From assembly GCA_903970475.1 (NCBI GenBank), contig CAJCIQ010000019.1:1-51412 (forward strand): DNA of 51,412 nt. The letters run 5' to 3'. The position numbers were made by a program, and so were the translations under genes. Under the pieces are notes generated by a model. The model saw only the letters and a list, made by a program, of their open reading frames with translations, was not told the DNA's origin and ran no database searches. Positions 26,127-34,383 of this stretch are shown piece after piece (the stretch's first letter is position 1; every line of letters starts with the position of its first letter). The DNA is from Beijerinckiaceae bacterium. GTDB lineage: Bacteria; Bacteroidota; Bacteroidia; Chitinophagales; Chitinophagaceae.

Positions 26127-27369
26127 ATGAAAACACCGCATGAGGCCAGGGGTAAAGCCCTTCGCCTGGACGTTACCAGAAAGTCCCAGGCTACCTTTAA
26201 GCTAGCCCGTAACCGGCCTACCGTTTTCAAAATGATAGCCGATTCCAATGAGGACCGGTTACCGGAGCTCATTGCGCTGCGTCATTTCCGGATGAGCGCA
26301 TCTCCCTTTACTTTTTACCGGGGTACGGCCTCCATCATGGCCAGAGACCTATCCGTATTGCCGCATACCGGAATTCCGGTTCAGGCAGTTGGGGATGCCC
26401 ACCTTATGAATTTTGGCGGCTTTGCAACGCCCGAAAGGAATATGGTGTTTGACCTCAATGATTTTGATGAGACCTTACCTGGGCCCTGGGAATGGGACCT
26501 GAAACGCTTGACCACCAGTTTTACCCTGGCTGCCAGGCACCTGAACCTGAGTGAGGCCGACGTTAAACTCATTACCACGCACGTAGCGGCTTCTTATAGG
26601 GAAAGCATGGCCCAATATGCAGAAATGCATATGCTGGATTTATGGTATATGAAGTTTGACCTACAGGATATCCGCAACCATAGCACCAATCCCAAGACCA
26701 GCCGATCAACCGCCCCTGGTCTATCATCCCATTGATGTCAAAAAGCACATCGGGGGCATCCTTAAATTCCTGGATGAATATGAAAGCACCCTGCAAGATG
26801 ACAGGACCCTGCTGTTCAAGCAGTTTAAGGTGGTGGACGTGGCGCTTAAAGTTGTGGGGGTTGGAAGTGTGGGCACCCGGTGTTATGTGGTATTGCTCAT
26901 GAATGAAAAGCAAGAGCCCTTGTTTATCCAGGTGAAGGAAGCCAGGCAAAGCGTGCTGGAACCGTATACCGCCAAGTGCAAATACGACCATAATGGTAGA
27001 AGAGTGGTGGAAGGGCAGCGGCTGATTCAGGCGGCCAGCGATATCTTCCTGGGATGGAGCACCGGCCCCGAAGGACGGCAGTTCTACTTACGTCAATTGC
27101 GGGATAAGAAGCTATCCCCTGACGTGGAGCATTTTGATAAAGATGTACTCAATGGTTACGGGCACCTCTGTGGGCGGGTGCTGGCCCGGGCTCATGCCAA
27201 AGCAGGCCATCCAAAAGTCATCAGCGCTTACATGGGCAAAAGCCCGGTATTTGAAGCGTCCATATGTGATTTCTCCCTGGCTTATGCGGATCAAACGGAG
27301 AAGGACTACAAGGATTTTATAAAGGCCATCAAGGTGGGTAAGCTGCCTTGCAGTGAGGAGTCTAATTAG
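26127..27369 (+). pseudogene. DUF2252 protein gene, internal deletion and frameshift
   Basis: The first frame (26127 to ~26690) encodes the kinase-like N-terminal half: SPFTFYRGTASIMARDL, VGDAHLMNFGGF, VFDLNDFDETLPGPWEWDLK. The second frame (~26700 to 27369) encodes the rest: DQPPLVYHP, DVALKVVGVGSVGTRCYVVL, VVEGQRLIQAASDIFLGW, FYLRQLRDKK, CGRVLARAHAKAG. The homologous join between WY..DL and QPPL is shortened by about 40 residues and out of frame near 26695. DUF2252 proteins resemble aminoglycoside-phosphotransferase-like kinases of unknown substrate. It is convergent with the glycosylase gene. Confidence 0.75.
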
Positions 27370-28064
27370 GAGCGCGCGTTGGCGAATGCTTGCAGGTACT
27401 TATCAATGTAGAACTGTTTTTGGGCCGTTTTGTATTGCATGATAAAGCGGGGATGCTCTAGTCCTACGATCTTTTTGAAGAAACCGTGGGTTTCATTGAG
27501 TTTCCGGAGATAAGCTTCATTCTTTCCTGTTCCGAAACAGAAGCATACCTCCGTGCTTATCCCTAATCCAATTTGTCGCTGGATATTTTCCAGGTTAAAA
27601 TCCGCAACAGCCTTTAACAATTCCGGGCTATCGTAATAATTATAATTTTTTTCCTTTCCGTTTTCCTGAATCTGGGTAAATCCCAAAGGGCAAACAGAAT
27701 TAATGTATAAATCCTGATAAAAGGCTTTGGGACCGCCGTATGCATGAATCATTTCGTAGATGAATACGGAAGAAGGTTCATGGGTGATTTTACCCTCATA
27801 GGGTATATGGCAGGCCGATATCAGCCTTTTAGGGTCTGTAAAAGGGACGCCGGTTAACCCTCCCCCGAACCTTCCGGGGTTAATCCCCAAAATCAGTAGG
27901 CGAACCTGGTTATCGTTGTAAAACTTATGGTAAAATGCTTCGGATATTTTTAACGCCTGCGGATCTTCTTGGTAGGGATTCATGACCCTTATACCCTCGG
28001 GTAACTTTTTTCCTGTGTAGGTAAGCCCTCTGTTAAATGCAATAATTCTATCTGAAAAAGGCAT
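27366..28064 (-). CDS. SMUG2-like uracil-DNA glycosylase-family protein
   Basis: 232 residues from ATG at 28062-28064; the N-terminus MPFSDRIIAFNRGL fits this family better than the upstream TTG. Signature GINPGRFGGGLTGVPFTDPK carries the uracil-DNA glycosylase motif 1 in its SMUG2 form; LEHPRFIMQYK near the C-terminus supplies the second active-site motif. The enzyme would remove uracil or related bases to leave abasic sites. It is divergent from an SRAP operon (627-base gap), a context that links it to abasic-site processing. Confidence 0.8.
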   Translation of the reverse strand: MPFSDRIIAFNRGLTYTGKKLPEGIRVMNPYQEDPQALKISEAFYHKFYNDNQVRLLILGINPGRFGGGLTGVPFTDPKRLISACHIPYEGKITHEPSSVFIYEMIHAYGGPKAFYQDLYINSVCPLGFTQIQENGKEKNYNYYDSPELLKAVADFNLENIQRQIGLGISTEVCFCFGTGKNEAYLRKLNETHGFFKKIVGLEHPRFIMQYKTAQKQFYIDKYLQAFANARS

Positions 28065-28691
28065 GTTTATTATCGTTGTAGACAAATATAACTCCCGCTC
28101 ATGGAATAGCGTACGAGCATATCCGATAGGATCGTAATTGGTAGAATATTATAGGGTGGATGGGCGGTCGTATAACCTGCTTACGGTATCATCGTAAATG
28201 AAGCCCGGTAAGGGTTGGAGTACAATTGTGCTAGGAAGGGTAATTAAAAAAGAAGGGCCCCTATGGAAATAGGGGCCGTTTCACCAAAACTAACTGCTTA
28301 TGAGAAAATTGACTGCTTGCTTATTAACTGTACGAAAGTACATCGCAAAGTGTTAACGTGCATGTTAAAAGTTAGCCTTACAGGGAAATGCTTGCACAAA
28401 ATGGATGAATGGTCGGATTTGTGTATGTATTGATCTGGATTCCTTTCAGCGATAACAGCGCACGAAAGTTTGGCTTTAAAATAGAATGGTAAGGAATGCG
28501 TACGTTAGTTCCATTTGTGTTGGTTGGGTAAAAATCAACTAACCCTTTGAATAGCTTGTAGTAATTGGCCTGCGAAGTTGCTGAATTAGGTAAATCTTAT
28601 TATGTAGGATGTTCAGTTCTGGCGCAGATTGTAGCCGAATTACAGAAAATATTCTTACATTAACGGACAAAGCTAACCGTAATTGTACCTT
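28065..28691. other. gene-free stretch carrying repeat copy 2
   Basis: 627 bases between divergent glycosylase and SRAP genes. The only structure I can support is the hairpin/repeat element at 28256-28308. No coding frame with a ribosome-binding site stands out. The SRAP gene has a TACCTT box immediately before its ATG, too close to be its promoter. Confidence 0.6.
28256..28308. repeat. hairpin-plus-conserved-tail element, copy 2
   Basis: GGCCCC-TATGGAAATA-GGGGCC hairpin (28256-28277) followed by the same 37-base block as copy 1 (identical 28272-28308), again ending ATGAGAAAA (ATG at 28300) and followed by a shared TGCTTGCTTA. Two stem pairs differ from copy 1 but still pair (G-C to A-U, U-G to U-A). 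On the minus strand the hairpin is followed by TTCTTTTTTAATT and preceded upstream by GTACTTTCG with TTAACA 16 bases before it, as in copy 1. Confidence 0.6.
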
Positions 28692-29651
28692 ATGTGCTAC
28701 GACCTTTCTCTGACGACCACTATCCAAAGAGTAGCTGACTGCTTCCTCGAAATTAAACAGGACATCGCTACCGAATTAGATGCCTCCAGCCTCGTGCATG
28801 TGGAAGGCAATGCCCTTTCCCCCTATCCCATTGTGTACCGGGGCCAGGATGACTGGCAGTTACACATGAACATCATGGAATGGGGCATTATCCAATACAA
28901 CGCCAAACGGGACCTTGAATGGAAACTCAAGGAAGGTGGCACTGACCAACAATGGATATACAAGGAATTTGCCAAAAAACTCGCTGCCTTAAGGGTCAGT
29001 ATGCTCAATTGCCGTTGTGACCGGATATGGGGCAACCGAAACTCCTATTGGTTTAAAATCAGGGATAGGCGCTGTCTGATTCCCGTTGACGGGATATTTG
29101 AGCACAGGGCTATTGAGGGGTGGAAAAACAAGATCCCTTATTTGGTCAAGATGCGCCATGAGGGCACGTTTTTTCTCCCAGGCATGTATTCTGTTGTGGA
29201 TTTACCCGACCTGGCTACTGGGGTAACTAAAAAATACGCGACCTTTAGTCTGATCACTAGGCCGGCAAATGAGTTGATGCAAAAAATCAACAACTTTGGA
29301 CCCAACAGGGGGAGGATGCCGTTATTTTTACCCTTTGATAGGGCCATGCGCTGGTTGGATAAGACCCTTCCGGAAAAGAGGTATAAGGACTTATTGAATT
29401 ATGAGATACCTTCGGAGGAACTGGATTATGTGCCGGTCTATTCCATCAGGGGGGAATGGAAGCGAAAGGATGGGCTACCTCCAACAACACCCTATGAATG
29501 GCCGGGATTACCCCCCTTGGGGCAAATGGAACCCAAGATGCCCTATAAGGCTTCTGAAGACTTAGCGCAGGATTCGCCGGCCGTAAGGATTAAGCCGCTT
29601 TCCAGGCCAACGGCCCCAACGGTACGCTTTTCCGGGCGAATCCGGCCATAA
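28692..29651 (+). CDS. SRAP (HMCES/YedK-like) protein, divergent active site
   Basis: 319 residues from ATG at 28692. SRAP proteins form a thiazolidine crosslink from Cys2 to abasic sites in single-stranded DNA. Cys2 (MCYD), MEWGI, RRCLIPVDGIFEH (Glu137) and RMP (208-210) are present. However, the N-A-R-x-E motif reads NCRCD (106-110), and the usual His of the IHN-RMP segment is Asn200 (KINNFG). A 40-residue basic, Pro-rich C-terminal extension follows the domain. It is the first gene of a four-gene operon ending in a second, canonical SRAP. Confidence 0.88.
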   Translation: MCYDLSLTTTIQRVADCFLEIKQDIATELDASSLVHVEGNALSPYPIVYRGQDDWQLHMNIMEWGIIQYNAKRDLEWKLKEGGTDQQWIYKEFAKKLAALRVSMLNCRCDRIWGNRNSYWFKIRDRRCLIPVDGIFEHRAIEGWKNKIPYLVKMRHEGTFFLPGMYSVVDLPDLATGVTKKYATFSLITRPANELMQKINNFGPNRGRMPLFLPFDRAMRWLDKTLPEKRYKDLLNYEIPSEELDYVPVYSIRGEWKRKDGLPPTTPYEWPGLPPLGQMEPKMPYKASEDLAQDSPAVRIKPLSRPTAPTVRFSGRIRP

Positions 29652-29674
29652 CAATAAGCTGAATAACTTGCCAT

Positions 29675-30523
29675 ATGCGAATACTCAATCAAACCCTGCT
29701 ACTAGCTGTTTCCCTGACCTTTTTGGTCTCCTGTCAGCATTCTGGTAAATCCGTCAATGACCAGGGTGTCAACATTGCTTATACAGACGAAGGCCATGGG
29801 GATACCACCCTTTTGTTTATCCATGGATGGGACCTGGATAAGTCCTACTGGTCCGGTCAGGTTGCCCATTTCAAGGAGCATTACCGGGTAGTAGCCATGG
29901 ACCTTCCCGGATTCGGAGAATCGGGTACCAACCGTTCAGATTGGACGGCTCCTGCTTATGCAACAGATGTGGACACCTTGATGTCCCAGCTTAATTTGCA
30001 GCATGTGGTCCTGATTGGACATTCCATGAGTGGGGATATAGCTTTGCTGGCAGCTTTAGGTGCGCCCAACCGTGTCATAGCCTTAGTAGGCGTGGATAAT
30101 TTCAAGAATATCAAGCCGGAGACAGAGCAGCAAAAAGAAGATGATGGCAGGATGATGACTGTTTTTAAGAAGGGGTATAAAGAAGCCGCCATACAGTTTT
30201 TTAAGGACGATTTGTTTTATACCACTACGCCAGACTCCATCAAAAAACGGATTTTGACGGACGTGATTAATGCTGATTCGGCTATAGCCATTGCAGCGCT
30301 CAGTGCTCCTCAAATCAATGAGACCCAAAGCCTGGAAAGTTATGGCAAGCCCTTATACCTGATCAACAGCACCTACCAAACCACAGATACTGCCGCCTTA
30401 ACTGCCGCCCACGTTCCTTACAATATCCAATACATTACAGAGGTAGGACATTTCCCCATGGTGGAAAAGCCCCAAGCCTTTAATGCAGACCTGGATAAGG
30501 TATTGGGGATGATTGGACACTAA
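29675..30523 (+). CDS. alpha/beta-hydrolase, lipoprotein
   Basis: 282 residues with lipobox LTFLVSC (Cys20). The alpha/beta-hydrolase fold is clear: oxyanion loop LFIHGWDLD, nucleophile elbow GHSMSGD (Ser117) and terminal His in EVGHFPMVEKP. The substrate is unknown. It sits 23 bases after the first SRAP gene and 3 bases before the next gene, so it belongs to the same transcript, although a membrane-anchored hydrolase is an odd partner for a DNA-crosslinking protein. Confidence 0.88.
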   Translation: MRILNQTLLLAVSLTFLVSCQHSGKSVNDQGVNIAYTDEGHGDTTLLFIHGWDLDKSYWSGQVAHFKEHYRVVAMDLPGFGESGTNRSDWTAPAYATDVDTLMSQLNLQHVVLIGHSMSGDIALLAALGAPNRVIALVGVDNFKNIKPETEQQKEDDGRMMTVFKKGYKEAAIQFFKDDLFYTTTPDSIKKRILTDVINADSAIAIAALSAPQINETQSLESYGKPLYLINSTYQTTDTAALTAAHVPYNIQYITEVGHFPMVEKPQAFNADLDKVLGMIGH

Positions 30524-30526
30524 GTC

Positions 30527-31084
30527 ATGGTAAACCCTTTTGTTCGGTTCGATACACAGCTATTACATGCCCTCCGCCAAAGCGGACATGAGTGGTTTGT
30601 TCGTCAAACCTACTCCAGGGGGGACCGGATATCCATGGGCATAGGCGATTGTGGTCCTAAGGGCCAGTTTTGCAGGGCTTTTTTGATGACGCCTTATATG
30701 GTTGAGCAAAAAGCCCTGGAACACCTACAGGCGTTGGCAGGTCCTGCCACTACCGGACTTAAGGCCGGGCCCGTCATCGGCGCGCCCGATCCACATTTAT
30801 TTCTTTACGATGCTCATTTGAGGGAACACCTGGATAGGTTGGAAAAAGCAGCAGCCGGCATTGCTGGCTTTCTGCTCTACGCACCCATGCTGGACGATCA
30901 CTACAAACCAGGGGAAGAATTGGCCAAAAAGATCCGCGCTTATATCAGCCGTCATTTGCCCTGGAGGCCTGATAGAGGATCTGATGTACTAAGTGACATT
31001 TCTGTCCGGTATGGAGAAATATTACTTACTTTAAGATTCAAAGGACAGGAGGTGCAGGTACCCCTTTCCGAGATAGAACAATAG
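30527..31084 (+). CDS. hypothetical protein in SRAP operon
   Basis: 185 residues, no signal peptide or transmembrane segment. It has a Gly/Cys loop (SMGIGDCGPKGQFC), a helical middle (LREHLDRLEKAAAGIAGFLL) and a C-terminal beta hairpin (EILLTLRFKGQEVQVPLSEI). I do not recognise a family. It is tightly packed between the hydrolase gene (3-base gap) and the second SRAP gene (4-base gap), so co-expression with abasic-site factors is expected. Confidence 0.6.
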   Translation: MVNPFVRFDTQLLHALRQSGHEWFVRQTYSRGDRISMGIGDCGPKGQFCRAFLMTPYMVEQKALEHLQALAGPATTGLKAGPVIGAPDPHLFLYDAHLREHLDRLEKAAAGIAGFLLYAPMLDDHYKPGEELAKKIRAYISRHLPWRPDRGSDVLSDISVRYGEILLTLRFKGQEVQVPLSEIEQ

Positions 31085-31088
31085 GTAT

Positions 31089-31940
31089 ATGTGTTATGAT
31101 GTTTCCTTCACCGTCAGTATTGAACGGCTTGCAGACTACTTCGACAATCTTAAGATAGATCAGCAATTGGCTTTTGAATTTCCAGACCTTACCCATGTGA
31201 TGGGGAACTTCGTATTTCCTTCTTATCCCATCGTATTCCGGGCCCAGGATGATAAAGATTTGCACGCCACTGTCATGGAGTGGGGGGTGCTGACTTATTA
31301 TGCAAAGACGGATCTGGATAAAATGCTTGCTCAGTTTCCCAGCGATAAAGACAAAGCTTTTAAGGAATTTGACAAGAAAATTAAAAGCATACGCAATGGC
31401 ATGCTCAATGCCCGGAGTGAAAGGATTTTAGATGATCCAAAATCCTATTGGTATAAGATCAGGAACCGGCGCTGCCTCATCCCCGTCACAGGCATATATG
31501 AACATCGGGAAGTGGTGGGGTGGAAAAACAAGATACCTTATCTCATTGGTCTGAAACATCAGCCCGTGTTTTTTATTCCCGGATTGTATTCGGTCGCTGA
31601 GTTGCCCGTTAAGGATACCGGAGAAATGCATAAGCACTGGACCTTTACACTCATTACCAGAGGAGCCAATGACTTGCTGCGCAAGATCCATAACCATGGT
31701 GACAACAAATGGCGTATGCCCCTTTTCCTGCCTTTTACCCTTTCTGAAAGGTGGCTGGATCATGAATTGCCTGAACAGGAATATAGGGCCATTCTTGAAT
31801 ATGAAATGCCCGCTGAAGAAATGGAGGACATGCCTGTATTTACCATCCGAAGCCCCAAACCCAGACCGGATGGCTTGGCCAAAAATGCGCCTTATCAATG
31901 GGCTGGGCTGCCGCCCCTGGGGGTAGGCGACCCTCAATAA
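31089..31940 (+). CDS. SRAP (HMCES/YedK-like) abasic-site crosslinking protein
   Basis: 283 residues with a full SRAP active site: Cys2 (MCYDV), NARSE (Asn107, Arg109, Glu111), RRCLIPVTGIYEH (Glu138) and IHNHG-RMP (His201). It should crosslink to and protect abasic sites in single-stranded DNA and release by the usual Glu/His chemistry. It lacks the C-terminal extension of its upstream paralogue. Together with the divergent glycosylase, the group looks dedicated to uracil/abasic-site handling. Confidence 0.92.
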   Translation: MCYDVSFTVSIERLADYFDNLKIDQQLAFEFPDLTHVMGNFVFPSYPIVFRAQDDKDLHATVMEWGVLTYYAKTDLDKMLAQFPSDKDKAFKEFDKKIKSIRNGMLNARSERILDDPKSYWYKIRNRRCLIPVTGIYEHREVVGWKNKIPYLIGLKHQPVFFIPGLYSVAELPVKDTGEMHKHWTFTLITRGANDLLRKIHNHGDNKWRMPLFLPFTLSERWLDHELPEQEYRAILEYEMPAEEMEDMPVFTIRSPKPRPDGLAKNAPYQWAGLPPLGVGDPQ

Positions 31941-32081
31941 AAGGTCACAGATAGGGTCGCCCAATGTAGAGCCGTATTTCGTGCAAGATTTTTATCTTTA
32001 TTGCCCCAAAATCGGGGTCTCCAAAAATAGGGTCCTCCTAAATTGCGGGGGATCTAATTTTAGGTATAGCAATATTCGGAC

Positions 32082-34103
32082 ATGAGCAAGCCAGGAGCGT
32101 GGATACAAAAATGTGTGGTAGGGGCAATGATTTGCTGGCTTCCCTTCCTGGGAAAAGCCCAGGTTCCGGTAGTGATAGATACAGATCTGGCCCAACATAT
32201 CATCATTTATGATGAGATTGAAATCCTCAAAGACCCTACAGGTAAACTGACATTTGATCAGGTCTCCAGCCCCGCTTACGCCCGTCAATTTCTAGGAAGT
32301 GACATCAGTACACCTCAGATCCATGACCTGAACTCGGCCTACTGGTATCGGGTGCGGATACAGCGGAACCCTGATGTGAACAAACCTTTCATTATTGAGT
32401 TCTTTGACCAGACCCTGGATAGTATTACTGCCTATGTGCCGCCTGTACTAGCCAAGGACGCGCAGCGTGAACCCGACAGCGCGGCCACCTATACCCGAAT
32501 CCTGATGGGTGCCAAGCATCCTTTCTCCGATAGGTTATTCGGACATAAGAATTTTGAGATCACCGTCGATAATACGACTCCAGGTACGTCTACTTATTAT
32601 TTCCGGGTCAAAACCACCCAACCTGGAGACGTGATCGTTGTTCTCCGGTCGGTCCAGTTCTTCATAGGATATGCGGTTTCGGAATATTTCTCGTTCGGCC
32701 TTTTCTATGGCATGATCCTGATTTTCAGTTTCTACAACCTGATCATGTTCGTGGCCATGCGCCAGCGGCAGTATTTATATTATACCTTATATAACTTAAG
32801 TGTTGGACTATATGAGGCCTGTACGGATGGGATTGCCTATCAATATCTTTGGCCCAATAGCCCCGGTTGGAATCACTGGGCCTATTCCGTGCCCCTGACT
32901 TCCATGAGTATCTGCGCTCTTTTGTTTACCCAGGCATTGTTGCACGTTAAAACCAGGGCTCCCAAGCTTAATAGGTTGATGAGCTGGGTGATCATCGGGC
33001 GGGCTATCTTCTTCTTAGCCTGTTTGTTTGTGGACCACTATTGGTTTGATTATAAGTTTATTGAAATTGTTCCCTTGTCTCTGGCCTTTTTTACCGGGGT
33101 CTATATATGGAAAGGAGGGTATAGGCCTGCCCGGTTCTTCGTGGTGGGCTATGGTTTCCTGTTCGTAGGCTTTATGCTGAAGTTTTTCATCATGCTGGGT
33201 TATACCTGGTTGAATTTCGGGGTGATCAGCTATTACAGCATGAGTTTTTGCTTTATAATGGAGATGTTTTTCCTATCCTTTGCCATTGGGGATAAGGTAA
33301 GGTTACTACGCAAGCGCAAGGAAAGGGCCCAACAGGGGATGATCCGCCAGTTGGGCATCAACGAGCGCCTGCAACGGACGCATAACCAGGAACTGGAAAG
33401 GCAGGTAAGGAGCAGAACCCAGGAACTAACCAGTGCCAATGACCAACTTCAGCACCAGGCCGTAGCGCTAACCAGGGCCAATGACCAACTTCAGCACCAG
33501 GCTGAGGCCCTCCAGAAGCAAGCAGACGCCCTGCAAACCCAGGCGCAGGAACTCCAGGCCCAGGCCGAAGAACTCCAGACTCAAGCGGAAGTCATTTCCC
33601 GGATGAATGCCCTATTGGAAAGAGACAATGACCAGCTTCAGTCTAATGTAAAACGCGTCACACAGGCCAGGGCCCTATCGGCGCCCATGGATTTTGAGGA
33701 GTTCTCCAAAATTTACCCGGATAAGGAGGCTTGTTACCAATTCCTTTCAGATTTAAAATGGAAGGAGGGGTATGCGTGCCGGAAGTGTTCCGGGGAAACC
33801 TATTTTAGCGGTCACCAGCCCTATAGCCGACGTTGTTCCAAATGTGGTGACGAAGAATCGGTACTGGCTGGTACGCTCTTTCAGAATACCCATATTCCTA
33901 TTAACAAAGCTTTTTATATGATCTTCCTTATCTATTCCTCCAAAGGGAAGATCTCCTCTCATAAGTTGTCTTCCATTGTAGACATACGCCAGAGCACTTG
34001 CTGGTCTTACCTGGACAAGGTTAGAAAGCTCATGGATGAGCGTAAGAAGGAGCTCCGTCAGTCCGATGAACAAGGTTGGAGCAAGTTGGTGGTTGAACGG
34101 TAA
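32082..34103 (+). CDS. 7TMR-DISM sensor fused to an IS1595-type zinc ribbon
   Basis: 673 residues. A signal peptide (~1-26) precedes a 7TMR-DISM extracellular domain 2 (~35-190; SAYWYRVRI, FDQTLDSITAYVP). Seven membrane helices (~193-402) follow. Next is a long coiled coil (~405-530) with heptad repeats (ALQTQAQELQAQAEELQT), then a segment ~537-650 that matches the N-terminal zinc-ribbon region of IS1595 transposases: MDFEEFSKIYPDKEACYQFL, KWKEGYACRKC (Cys566, Cys569), CSKC (Cys585, Cys588), AGTLFQNTHIPINKAFYMIF and a final helix-turn-helix-like SSIVDIRQSTCW. The DDE catalytic domain is absent, so transposition is not possible. I infer a membrane-tethered regulator. Confidence 0.85.
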   Translation: MSKPGAWIQKCVVGAMICWLPFLGKAQVPVVIDTDLAQHIIIYDEIEILKDPTGKLTFDQVSSPAYARQFLGSDISTPQIHDLNSAYWYRVRIQRNPDVNKPFIIEFFDQTLDSITAYVPPVLAKDAQREPDSAATYTRILMGAKHPFSDRLFGHKNFEITVDNTTPGTSTYYFRVKTTQPGDVIVVLRSVQFFIGYAVSEYFSFGLFYGMILIFSFYNLIMFVAMRQRQYLYYTLYNLSVGLYEACTDGIAYQYLWPNSPGWNHWAYSVPLTSMSICALLFTQALLHVKTRAPKLNRLMSWVIIGRAIFFLACLFVDHYWFDYKFIEIVPLSLAFFTGVYIWKGGYRPARFFVVGYGFLFVGFMLKFFIMLGYTWLNFGVISYYSMSFCFIMEMFFLSFAIGDKVRLLRKRKERAQQGMIRQLGINERLQRTHNQELERQVRSRTQELTSANDQLQHQAVALTRANDQLQHQAEALQKQADALQTQAQELQAQAEELQTQAEVISRMNALLERDNDQLQSNVKRVTQARALSAPMDFEEFSKIYPDKEACYQFLSDLKWKEGYACRKCSGETYFSGHQPYSRRCSKCGDEESVLAGTLFQNTHIPINKAFYMIFLIYSSKGKISSHKLSSIVDIRQSTCWSYLDKVRKLMDERKKELRQSDEQGWSKLVVER

Positions 34104-34250
34104 ATAACCGTATCAAAAGATTTCCTGATTTTGACCTATTTCCCCTCTAAACCCTTTAGGGTAAGGTTGTTTACCTATTCTTAACGTATGGTATAGAAGC
34201 GTATCAAAACGCGCATAATCAATTAAAAGTCAATATGTTGTGTTAAATTT

Positions 34251-34285
34251 TTTTGGTATTGTGTTAAGCATGTGCCTAATTTTAC
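34251..34285 (+). promoter_or_regulatory. Bacteroidota-type promoter upstream of susC
   Basis: TTTTGG (34251-34256) followed after about 20 bases by TAATTTTAC (34277-34285), close to the TTG / TAnnTTTG pattern. Start of transcription near 34292 would leave a leader of about 90 bases before the susC ATG. No anti-sigma/FecI pair is present nearby. Confidence 0.5.
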
Positions 34286-34383
34286 ACTCTGAATCCTCGA
34301 ATTCCTCTCATAAAACGATTGTCATACTATGAGCTCTTTCCTTCCTATCACCATTTCAATAACTAAAACCAACTAACGAGCGT

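Noticed and set aside
32082..34103. Complete IS1595 insertion sequence
   Set aside because: No DDE catalytic domain, no inverted repeats at the ends, and the zinc ribbon is in frame with the sensor; it is a fusion rather than an inserted element.
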